From contig DHKO01000054.1 of NCBI GenBank assembly GCA_002404895.1, forward strand, positions 34,132-98,131: a DNA stretch of 64,000 nt. The letters are read 5' to 3'. Positions 42,943 through 49,831 of the stretch are shown here, in pieces. The position numbers were made by a program, and so were the translations under genes. The stretch's first letter is position 1. Every line of letters begins with the position of its first letter. The notes beneath the pieces are model-generated. The model had not been told where the DNA came from, did no database searches, and worked only from the letters and a program-made list of their open reading frames with translations. The DNA comes from Treponema sp. UBA4692 (GTDB lineage Bacteria; Spirochaetota; Spirochaetia; Treponematales; Treponemataceae).

Positions 42943-44735
42943 TATTTTATCACTCCCCAGCCGATGCTCATCTTTTTCTTGCCAAGAACGTCAGTTCCAA
43001 AGTCGAACATAAGACGAGAAACTACGAGAGCTGTAAATACAGATGAAACAACACCGATTGCAAGCGAAACCGCGAATCCCTGAATTGAGCCTGTTCCAAG
43101 TTTTGAAAGGAAGGCAGCCGCAATAAACGTTGTGATGTTAGAGTCCATGATTGCCCAGAACGCATTGCCGAAACCTGTTGAGATTGCAGCCGCGCGGGAT
43201 TTTCCGTCACGAAGCTCTTCCTTGATTCGCTCAAAAATGATTACGTTGGCGTCAACAGACATACCGACTGTAAGAATCATACCTGCAATAGAAGAAAGCG
43301 TGAGAGTAAGGTTAAACGCGCTCAAAACTGAGAACATAATGTAGATGTTCAAGACCTGAGCCACGACCGCGTTGATTCCAGCGCCCTTGTAATAAACAAT
43401 CATAAACACAAACACGAGAAGCAAGCCCCAAGAAAGAGCCATAATTCCCTGCTTGATTGCAGCGTCTCCCAAAGAAGCGCCGATAACCTGCTGGCTTTCA
43501 ACTTCAAGAGGAACATCAAGACGTGCTGTCTGAAGAACTTTCTGAATGTTCTGAGCTTCCTGGATACTGAATCCGCCTGAAAGCTGGACCTGTCCGCCTC
43601 CGATTGCCTGTCTGATTGTAGCAGCAGACTTTACTTTTCCGTTGCTCACAATAGCAAGACGCTCGTTTACATGCTCGCCTGTGAATTTTGCGAAAATGTC
43701 AGCACCCTCAAGATCAAGCTCGAAAGTAACTTCCGGCTGGTTTGTTGTCGGGTCGGCTGTAACATTCGCAGACTTTACATGAGTTCCGTCCAATGCAATC
43801 TCTTTCTTTACTGCGATGTACTCGTATCCGTTCACAAGCTCGTCAAGACCGTAAGCATCTTTCTTATAGTTTCCGAAAACTTCAACATCGTCGGCAACAA
43901 TTGCAGGGTCGATAAGTTTTCCGTCAGAATTGAAGACAACGCCGTTCTGTCTGTAGTAATTCATAACAGCGGCTGTCGCAGGCTCGTCAACAAGGCGGAA
44001 ATTCAAGATTCCCTTTCCCTGAATGATTGCGCTTACGCTGTCTGTGTCGGCAGCTCCAGGAATTTCAATATAGATTCTGTCCTCGCCCTGCTGTCGGACA
44101 ACAGGAGACGTAAGACCGAATTTGTCGATGCTGCCAGTCAAAGTCTCGATAGCCTGAGCCATCGCATCTTTCTTGAACTGAGCCTCGTCTGTAACATCTC
44201 CGTTCTTTTTCTGCTCTTCAAGAGCCTTGTCCAAGTCCGCACGAACGATAATGTTCATGCCGCCCGACAAGTCAAGACCGAGCTTTACAGAGCTTGTATA
44301 GCGGTTCTTAGCCTTAAGGATTTCATTTCGGTATTTTGCCTCGACAACAGCCTGCAAATCTGCCTGAGCTGAGTAGCCCTGAAAAGAATCCAAAACCGCA
44401 GAAACAGTCATAACTGACGGAGTTTCCGGCGCGGCTTTTCCCATGCCTTTATATGCCTTTGCAATGTTCTTGTAATTTTTCTTTGCGGCTTTTACAAGAT
44501 AATCATAAGACGAGTCAAGAATCTCATCTGGATTTTTTTCAGCAATGGCGATAATCTGTGCGACCTCGTCCCTTGCCTTTTTGCTTGTGTAATTCTTGAT
44601 GTTTTCAAGAGAGCCAAGAGCCAGACTCTGCTGGTCTTTTGGCGTTCTAGCGTACCAGCTGATTGACGGCCAAAGGAACGCAAAACAAACAGCAAGAACT
44701 ACCAGAATAATGATAAAACGGCTTCGTTTGTTCAT
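42942..44735 (-). CDS. secD: Protein translocase subunit SecD
   Basis: A 597-aa SecD. The first helix (IIILVVLAVCFAFLWPSI) is followed by an unusual ~110-residue stretch before the conserved SVKLGLDLSGGMNIIVRADL. The periplasmic P1 domain contains GADTDSV-type EIPGAADTDSV. Five C-terminal helices bear VGMSVDANVIIFERIKEEL and the Asp used in proton conduction. SecD and SecF together complete export through SecYEG. The Shine-Dalgarno sequence (GGAG) lies about 12 bases upstream. It follows yajC by 27 bp. Confidence 0.96.
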   Translation of the reverse strand: MNKRSRFIIILVVLAVCFAFLWPSISWYARTPKDQQSLALGSLENIKNYTSKKARDEVAQIIAIAEKNPDEILDSSYDYLVKAAKKNYKNIAKAYKGMGKAAPETPSVMTVSAVLDSFQGYSAQADLQAVVEAKYRNEILKAKNRYTSSVKLGLDLSGGMNIIVRADLDKALEEQKKNGDVTDEAQFKKDAMAQAIETLTGSIDKFGLTSPVVRQQGEDRIYIEIPGAADTDSVSAIIQGKGILNFRLVDEPATAAVMNYYRQNGVVFNSDGKLIDPAIVADDVEVFGNYKKDAYGLDELVNGYEYIAVKKEIALDGTHVKSANVTADPTTNQPEVTFELDLEGADIFAKFTGEHVNERLAIVSNGKVKSAATIRQAIGGGQVQLSGGFSIQEAQNIQKVLQTARLDVPLEVESQQVIGASLGDAAIKQGIMALSWGLLLVFVFMIVYYKGAGINAVVAQVLNIYIMFSVLSAFNLTLTLSSIAGMILTVGMSVDANVIIFERIKEELRDGKSRAAAISTGFGNAFWAIMDSNITTFIAAAFLSKLGTGSIQGFAVSLAIGVVSSVFTALVVSRLMFDFGTDVLGKKKMSIGWGVIK

Positions 44736-44762
44736 TTTTTTTAATAACTCCGGTAACTTTTT

Positions 44763-45179
44763 TTATTTTTTTTCAGCATCAGCCGCTGGTTCTGCTTCAG
44801 CAGCTTTTGGAGCTTCTTCCGCTTTTTCCTCAGCTTTTGCTTTTTTTACGTTTTTTGCAGGCGCGACAGGCTTGTCTGTAACAACAGTCGCGATTGCAGA
44901 GCGGTTGAACTCAAGCTTTGTGTTGTCGTCAACTTTTACGATTACAGTCTTTTCTTTTGTTGAAGAAACAACTCCGTGGATTCCGCCGATTGTAACAACT
45001 TTGTCGCCTTTTTTAAGAGCGTTTATCATTTTTTCAGTTTCTTTCTGCTTTTTATTCTGAGGGCGAATAATAAAGAAATAGAAAATCGCGATGATAAGAA
45101 TGAACGGCAAAACAGTCATCAGCATGCTTCCACCGCCCTGTGCAGCATTTCCGCTTGTCTGAAGTAATGAAAAAAACAT
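44763..45179 (-). CDS. yajC: Preprotein translocase subunit YajC
   Basis: A 138-aa YajC. The single helix (LPFILIIAIFYFFIIRPQNKK) ends in the RPQ.K motif, followed by the small conserved domain KGDKVVTIGGIHGVVSS...VIVKV. The last ~40 residues are an Ala/Glu/Lys-rich low-complexity tail (PKAAEAEPAADAEKK) that is longer than in most members. YajC associates with SecDF. It is the first gene of the yajC-secD-secF operon, with AAGGA upstream of the ATG. Confidence 0.93.
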   Translation of the reverse strand: MFFSLLQTSGNAAQGGGSMLMTVLPFILIIAIFYFFIIRPQNKKQKETEKMINALKKGDKVVTIGGIHGVVSSTKEKTVIVKVDDNTKLEFNRSAIATVVTDKPVAPAKNVKKAKAEEKAEEAPKAAEAEPAADAEKK

Positions 45180-45528
45180 TTTAGATTCCTTCCTGAAAAG
45201 TAAATTTTTTGAGTTCTAAAAGAATAGCATTTTGAATGTTAAGAAACAATATAATAATTCAGTCTTTTAGTTGAAAAAATGCTACGCCAGATTGGAGCGG
45301 CGGCGAAGCCGTTGCGGAACGGAGAGAATCGGAGTGAAGCAATGCAACCGCGGAAAGCTGGGCTTGTAACCGGCAAAAACGCGGAGCTTTTAGAAAACAT
45401 TGAATGCTCAAGAAAATGTCCGTCCTGAAGATAGAAAAAATCCATAGGATTGACTTTCATTAAATTAAAAAACGGCAATTTTACATTCATTAAAATAAAA
45501 ACAGCGGTTTGACTTTTTGTTTTTTTGT
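45180..45528. other. Intergenic region with a TACGCC element
   Basis: A 349-bp spacer. The central third is the dispersed element at 45274-45390. The rest is A/T-rich, including a direct near-repeat of ttcattaaa (about 45456 and 45488). The yajC promoter should be near 45200-45260. A minus-strand frame 45239-45490 is open only because the element is open in that frame. Confidence 0.7.
45274..45390 (+). repeat. TACGCC-type dispersed element, 117-bp copy
   Basis: It begins AAAAAATGCTACGCCAGATT, contains GGCGGCGAAGCCGTTGCGG and ends GCGGAGCTTT. It is nearly identical to the reverse complement of 49868-50000, which has a 13-bp insertion (GCGTTGAAGCCGG) and about five substitutions. On the minus strand the frame reads PAFRG..IASLRFSPFRNG and APIWRSI. 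Confidence 0.88.
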
Positions 45529-47481
45529 TTATCTAATCAGGCTTTCGAGCTGGCGGTTAAGCTCAAGCAGCTTTTCGTCTTTCGGCGAGATTGAAACGAC
45601 CTGCTTTAGATAATACTGGGCTTTTCTGTACTCTTTTTTGCCGAAATAAATTTCATAAAGCCTTAAAAGCGCGTCCTTGTTGCGCGGATTTGCGGTAAGG
45701 CTCGAGCGAAGGTCTGAAAGAATATTCTCCTCTGAAACCGAAAGATAGCTTTTTTCATAATATAGGAAACTTTTCATTTTTGATGAGGCCGAAGGCAAAA
45801 GCTGGCCGATGATTTTTGAAGCCTCGCTTTTCCGCGAAGTTGAGACCAAAACCTCAATGTAGCACTGGAGAACGTTTTCATCGGAAGGGTTTCTTGAGTA
45901 AAGCTCAGATGCGATTTTCCATGCCTCGTTTTTTTTGCCGGCTTCAATGCAGATTTTAACGTGTGTAAAAACAGCATCGTTTCCGCCGGAAGACGAGGAG
46001 GAAACAGAGTAAGCCGCAGCCGGATTTTGAAGCAGCTTGGAGCTTTCAGAATAAGCCGCGTCCCAGTTTTCAGACTGCATCATCGATTTTATCTTGATTT
46101 TCCGCGCCTCGTAATTTTCCGGGTCTTTTTCAAGGATTTGAGAGGCAAGCTCCTCGCCCGACCAGCCGTTTATGCTCTCGTTGTTTTCAGAAGCCAAGTC
46201 CGCAGCCGCAAGAACGATTTCGTCGTCGTCAGGATAAAGCTCGAGAGCTTTTTGGATTGTGGAAGTGGCCGCAGTTATGTTTTTGTTCCATTCTTTCTGG
46301 ACTGTAAAACGCAGAAAAAGATAATCGCGTGAGGAAGAGTCGATTCTTGAGTAAGCGTCCAAAAGCGAAGCCGCGCGGATATATTCCTTTCTTGCAACGA
46401 GGATTTTCGTCCTGAAAAGCATAAATGCGCTGTTTCCAGGCTCTGTCTGTAGAACGCGGTTCACGTACTGCTCGGCCTTTTCAAGCTTTCCGTTTGCAAA
46501 AGAAGTGTTTGCGCAAAGCTTCAGATAATTTCTGTTTGAAGGATTTTTTTCAAGCAATGATTCAGAAAGGATTTCCGCGTCAGAATAATTTTTTGTCTCG
46601 TAATAAACTTCTGAAAGCGCGTACATAATCTCCTCGCTTTCAGGAGAATTTTCCTCGGCGTTTTTCAAATGCTCGAGAGCCTCGGAGTAGCGTTTTTGCC
46701 GCCTGCAAAGAAGCGCGTAAAGGTAATTCACGAAAACGGAAGCAGGCTTTTCATCAAGGCATTTTTTTAGATTCTGCTCGGACTCAGAATAATAATCGGA
46801 GCGGCTGTCTGAAACTGCAAGCACAAGAGACGGAAGCGCGCAGGTCAAAAAATCAGAATTTCCAGTATTGAAATCGTACATTCCGTTTTTTGCGGAATTC
46901 ACGGCGGCCGTATAAGAATTGTCTTCGGAGACTTCAATGGGATTTTCATCAAAACTGACCGACGGCCATAAGATTTTCATCATTGAGATTGAAACGCTAA
47001 AAAGGATTTTTTCGGGCAATGAAGATTCTTCCGCGTGCTTCAACGAAGAGACTGCAGCTTTTAAGGATTCTGACGAGCCGTTGTAAACCTCGCTCAGGAT
47101 TTCAGGCGAGACAGAAGCGAAAAACGACTTGTCCTTTTTTGCCGGCGGAGCGAGCCTTGTTGTCTCAGAAACAAAAATTTCATCCGCTCCAAGATTCTGG
47201 CTTTCGCCGCCTTCAGAATCATCTTCAAGATTTCCCGAAATCAAAGAATTTTCGAAAGAAGACGAAACTTCGGAGAATTCAGCATTTCCAGAAGCCGAGG
47301 AAGTTTCCGAAGAATCAGAATCAAGTCCAGATTCTGATTCTTCTGTGTTTTCAATCTGGCTTTGCGCTATTTCCTTTTCAGACGAAGAACTATCAGTTTT
47401 TTTTCGTTTTGAAAAAACAGGCTCGAGAAAAATCAAAAAAACAATCTGAACAAAAATTATTTTTCTCCAAAAGGATTTCAT
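45529..47481 (-). CDS. Exported TPR-repeat protein
   Basis: A 650-aa protein with a signal peptide (IIFVQIVFLIFLEPVFS). Residues ~20-130 are Ser/Glu-rich and low in complexity. From about residue 210 to the end come at least ten TPR units, for example VNYLYALLCRRQKRYSEALE, IMYALSEVYYETKNYSDAE, NYLKLCANTSFANGKLEKAE and ALLRLYEIYFGKKEYRKAQ. It should be a periplasmic or outer-membrane-associated scaffold. The ribosome binding site is weak. It lies 23 bp after the small membrane protein on the same strand, so the two form an operon. Confidence 0.82.
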   Translation of the reverse strand: MKSFWRKIIFVQIVFLIFLEPVFSKRKKTDSSSSEKEIAQSQIENTEESESGLDSDSSETSSASGNAEFSEVSSSFENSLISGNLEDDSEGGESQNLGADEIFVSETTRLAPPAKKDKSFFASVSPEILSEVYNGSSESLKAAVSSLKHAEESSLPEKILFSVSISMMKILWPSVSFDENPIEVSEDNSYTAAVNSAKNGMYDFNTGNSDFLTCALPSLVLAVSDSRSDYYSESEQNLKKCLDEKPASVFVNYLYALLCRRQKRYSEALEHLKNAEENSPESEEIMYALSEVYYETKNYSDAEILSESLLEKNPSNRNYLKLCANTSFANGKLEKAEQYVNRVLQTEPGNSAFMLFRTKILVARKEYIRAASLLDAYSRIDSSSRDYLFLRFTVQKEWNKNITAATSTIQKALELYPDDDEIVLAAADLASENNESINGWSGEELASQILEKDPENYEARKIKIKSMMQSENWDAAYSESSKLLQNPAAAYSVSSSSSGGNDAVFTHVKICIEAGKKNEAWKIASELYSRNPSDENVLQCYIEVLVSTSRKSEASKIIGQLLPSASSKMKSFLYYEKSYLSVSEENILSDLRSSLTANPRNKDALLRLYEIYFGKKEYRKAQYYLKQVVSISPKDEKLLELNRQLESLIR

Positions 47482-47504
47482 CTGCTTTTACCGCTGGCCG
47501 ATTT

Positions 47505-48107
47505 TCAGTCTCCAGAAAGAATGTCGCTGTCATCTGTGGAATCAGAAAGTTCGTCCTTATCGTAAGGGAAAAAACCTTTTGAATTTTGCTGGTAGATAAA
47601 AATTCCAACGAGCGTTGCGCCAAAAAAAATAAGAATTGCAGGAAACCATTTTGAGAAAAAGCTCACAAATGAAAAATGAATCACGTTGAACGTAAATAGA
47701 AGAAAAATGATTCCAAGCGAGACGAGAATCACGGACGGAAAAAGATAAACTCCGCGAAGTTTTCTGTGCTTGAAAATGCAAGTTAGAATAAGACAGATTC
47801 CGCCGAAAACTGAAAAAAGCGGCCAAAGCAAGCCAAGCCCCGATTCGACAACATTAAAATCGATAAAAGTGAAAAGAAGCCCGCAAGCGAAAATGTAAAG
47901 CCCCGCGAAAAAAGCTGAAGCCCATTTCAGCCAGACAAGCGTAATATAAAAAATCAGCGCGCCGAGAAACATCACAGAAAGGCTGAAAACAGGAATTTTA
48001 TCGATAAAATCAGAAGAAAAATATGAAATCAAAAAAAGTCCCGCAAGAATCAAGAAGACTCCGACGGCAAGAAGAATGTTCAGCGCAGGAACAGTCAGTT
48101 TTTTCAT
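47505..48107 (-). CDS. Polytopic membrane protein of unknown function
   Basis: A 200-aa protein. The start at 48107 (MKKLTVPALNILLAVG) has GAGG five bases upstream. A longer frame to 48332 runs through hairpin DNA and has no ribosome binding site. Six hydrophobic helices cover most of the chain, in pairs, with very short loops (residues ~8-28, 36-56, 60-80, 90-106, 116-134, 145-163). The soluble C-terminal tail is acidic (DKDELSDSTDDSDILSGD). The layout resembles small DUF-type membrane proteins linked to envelope stress (LiaF/PspC-like), but no motif confirms this. Confidence 0.75.
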   Translation of the reverse strand: MKKLTVPALNILLAVGVFLILAGLFLISYFSSDFIDKIPVFSLSVMFLGALIFYITLVWLKWASAFFAGLYIFACGLLFTFIDFNVVESGLGLLWPLFSVFGGICLILTCIFKHRKLRGVYLFPSVILVSLGIIFLLFTFNVIHFSFVSFFSKWFPAILIFFGATLVGIFIYQQNSKGFFPYDKDELSDSTDDSDILSGD

Positions 48108-48170
48108 TTCAGCCTCGACAAAGAAAATATCAAGATAGAATAACCGAATTTTATGGAAAATGGAAGTTTT

Positions 48171-48206
48171 AGAAATAAAAAATACATCCTTGTATTTTTT
48201 ATTTCT
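48171..48206. repeat. Long perfect hairpin, loop TCCT
   Basis: Arms AGAAATAAAAAATACA (48171-48186) and its exact reverse complement (48191-48206) enclose TCCT: a 16-bp perfect stem. Confidence 0.92.
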
Positions 48207-48262
48207 AACGAGAATTTTCAGGAAAGAATTGAGGAAAATAGAAAATTCCCTCGCCGCTTTAC

Positions 48263-48280
48263 TGCCACATCCATGTGGCA
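48263..48280. repeat. Hairpin, loop TCCA
   Basis: TGCCACA (48263-48269), TCCA, TGTGGCA (48274-48280): 7-bp perfect stem, located between the two duplicated units. Confidence 0.88.
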
Positions 48281-48298
48281 AACGCAAGCCAAAAATTA

Positions 48299-48322
48299 TA
48301 AAAATACATCCTTGTATTTTTA
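48299..48322. repeat. Hairpin, loop TCCT (second unit)
   Basis: TAAAAATACA (48299-48308), TCCT, TGTATTTTTA (48313-48322): 10-bp perfect stem. Confidence 0.9.
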
Positions 48323-48410
48323 GTTCTTTCAAGAATTTTCAGGAAAGAATTGAGGCAAAATAGAAAATTCTCTCGTCACTTTTCTGCGCGACGCAACTAT
48401 TTCCAGCGAC

Positions 48411-48510
48411 ACAACGTCATCTAGCACCGCATGTGTGGCAAACAACGATTTCTGGCAGCACAACGCCAGCTAGCACCGCACCTTGCAAAACAACGTCAGC
48501 CAGGCACGTT
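48411..48510. repeat. Degenerate tandem repeats
   Basis: ACAACG recurs at 48411, 48442, 48460 and 48490; the phrases ACAACGTCATCTAGCACCGC and ACAACGCCAGCTAGCACCGC are 49 bp apart. Units have drifted in length and sequence. Confidence 0.6.
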
Positions 48511-48590
48511 TCTTTCGGCAGCGGCAATCTAAATGCAAAATCATAATTCATAATTTTCAACTTTCAATTTTTATGATAGATTTTTTCAAT

Positions 48591-49619
48591 ATGAAAATTT
48601 TGATTGCAGCGTTTTCAGCCATCGCTTTTTTATTTTTCGGCTGTCAAAACGAAAACAAAATTCAGACGCAAAAAACGCTCGGGCAGCTTGAATCAATTCT
48701 TGAAGAAAAAACTTTGCTCGACGAGTCAAGATACGCCGTCATAAACAGAATCGCAAATCTTTATTATTCTGAAGACAACCACGACGATATGATTCTCTTT
48801 CTCACGAACTGGGTCGAGTCGCGTCCTGACGACACTTACAACGCTTACTGGCTTTATCTCGTCGCTTCATGCTATCTTGCAAACAAGGCTGAGCCGGTCG
48901 CCGAATATTACTACGAGCGGATTCTGAACAATTATTCCGACTTGCTCGTGAACGGAAAATCGCTTCATTTTTCTTGTCTTCAGCACCTTATTCAGATTTC
49001 GAAAAGCACAGAAAACAGGATTGCGTATTTTAACCGCCTTATAAACAATTTTCCGCAGAACGTGAGCATTACGGAAATGTACGTCAGGCTTGCGCGCGAA
49101 TACGAAAACGCGGGCGAATGGGACGAAGCGCTGAAATCATACGCGCTTTTTCTAGAACAGCCAGACTGCTCCGCGATTCAGATTGCAGGCATTTCCGATG
49201 CCTACACAAAGGCTCGCCAGATGGTGAATTTCGCAAAATCCTCTAAAGACTGGACATTTGAAAGCCTTGACGCGCTCGAAAAAGCTGTAAAACGCGCGAT
49301 TTCACGCTACGACTGGCGCTCGCTCGACAAATACCGCACGAAAGTAAATTTCTTTGCGATGAGCTGGAAATCAAGCGAATCCGACACAAACGCGCTCGAA
49401 AATTTCTCGATGCACAACTTTATGGTCGGAAACAGAATCCGATACAGCGCAGAGCTCGACGATACATCAACGCCGACCGAAGCCTACCTGAGAACCTGGG
49501 GCTGGTCATCCTACGTGAACGTCTGGTATCTCTACTTTAGAAAAATCGACTTTCCAGCCGACCCCGAAATCCACGGCCGCTGGGAATGGGCAGGAATTTA
49601 CTTTGGCGAAAAGCTGTAA
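48591..49619 (+). CDS. Lipoprotein with TPR-like repeats
   Basis: A 342-aa protein. The ATG at 48591 opens a short lipoprotein signal (MKILIAAFSAIAFLFFGC, Cys 18). The mature protein is helical with TPR-like pairs (DTYNAYWLYLVASCYLANKA, MYVRLAREYENAGEWDEALK). It ends EWAGIYFGEKL. There is no Shine-Dalgarno sequence; TATGAT at 48572-48577 may be the -10 box, giving a leader of only a few bases. A frame to 48483 runs through repeats and is not used. Unusually, the last twelve codons, including the stop, occur again 151 bp downstream (49735-49770). Confidence 0.8.
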   Translation: MKILIAAFSAIAFLFFGCQNENKIQTQKTLGQLESILEEKTLLDESRYAVINRIANLYYSEDNHDDMILFLTNWVESRPDDTYNAYWLYLVASCYLANKAEPVAEYYYERILNNYSDLLVNGKSLHFSCLQHLIQISKSTENRIAYFNRLINNFPQNVSITEMYVRLAREYENAGEWDEALKSYALFLEQPDCSAIQIAGISDAYTKARQMVNFAKSSKDWTFESLDALEKAVKRAISRYDWRSLDKYRTKVNFFAMSWKSSESDTNALENFSMHNFMVGNRIRYSAELDDTSTPTEAYLRTWGWSSYVNVWYLYFRKIDFPADPEIHGRWEWAGIYFGEKL

Positions 49620-49631
49620 CAAAACTGCCGC
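49584..49631 (+). repeat. Coding tail, first copy of a duplicated sequence
   Basis: GAATGGGCAGGAATTTACTT and onward to CTGCCG: the last codons of the lipoprotein gene plus about ten bases. It matches 49735-49781 in 42 of 47 positions. Confidence 0.85.
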
Positions 49632-49643
49632 ACGGACGCGGCA
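49626..49643. repeat. Hairpin, loop CGGA (TCCG on the other strand)
   Basis: TGCCGC (49626-49631) and GCGGCA (49638-49643) pair; on the minus strand the core is CGTCCGTG. Confidence 0.8.
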
Positions 49644-49655
49644 AGAACGCAAAGA

Positions 49656-49695
49656 AAGAAAATTCTGTTGACCTTTAGGTTGGCAGAATTTTCTT
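49656..49695. repeat. Long hairpin with nested ACCTTTAGGT
   Basis: AAGAAAATTCTG (49656-49667) pairs with CAGAATTTTCTT (49684-49695). Between them lie three wobble pairs and ACCT/AGGT with a TT loop. It could act as a terminator for the lipoprotein gene, but no T-run follows. Confidence 0.8.
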
Positions 49696-49698
49696 GCT

Positions 49699-49732
49699 AG
49701 ACAAAAAATTACACGGACGTGATTTTTTGTCT
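49699..49732. repeat. Long hairpin, loop CGGA (TCCG on the other strand)
   Basis: AGACAAAAAATTACA (49699-49713) pairs with CGTGATTTTTTGTCT (49718-49732) over 15 positions, two of them G-U on one strand; loop CGGA. Confidence 0.88.
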
Positions 49733-49734
49733 TA

Positions 49735-49781
49735 GAATGGGCAGGAATATATTTCAGCGAAAAGCTGTAACAAATCTGCCG
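49735..49781 (+). repeat. Duplicated C-terminal coding tail
   Basis: GAATGGGCAGGAATATATTT and onward encodes EWAGIYFSEKL and a stop, as does the upstream gene end (EWAGIYFGEKL). Of the four codon differences, three are silent third-position changes and one gives Gly to Ser. Confidence 0.85.
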
Positions 49782-49831
49782 TAAAGTCACAAGGAATTTG
49801 AAAAATCGCGCATTTTTATCTGGATAATATT

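Larger units (their letters stand above)
48175..48387. repeat. Direct duplication, ~90-bp units 122 bp apart
   Basis: Unit 1 (about 48175-48265) and unit 2 (about 48297-48387) share TACATCCTTGTATTTTT, then AGAATTTTCAGGAAAGAATT, then AATAGAAAATTC. Each has the TCCT hairpin and a second stem GAATTTTC/GAAAATTC. Confidence 0.85.
48108..48590. other. Repeat-rich divergent spacer
   Basis: This 483-bp region between divergent genes has no coding potential that I trust. It holds the two 122-bp-spaced hairpin units (48171-48387), an additional hairpin (48263-48280), degenerate ~49-bp tandem repeats (48411-48510) and the A/T-rich start region of the rightward lipoprotein gene. The minus-strand promoter for the gene at 48107 should be around 48120-48170. 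Confidence 0.75.

Noticed and set aside
45239..45490. Minus-strand open frame before yajC
   Set aside because: It is open because the TACGCC element is open in that frame; it has no start signal and no similarity outside the element.
48108..48332. N-terminal extension of the small membrane protein
   Set aside because: The in-frame extension crosses perfect hairpins and repeats; the ATG at 48107 has a good ribosome binding site and a normal membrane-protein start.
49656..49695. Terminator for the lipoprotein gene
   Set aside because: The stem is strong but no T-run follows on the plus strand, so it is listed as a repeat hairpin.
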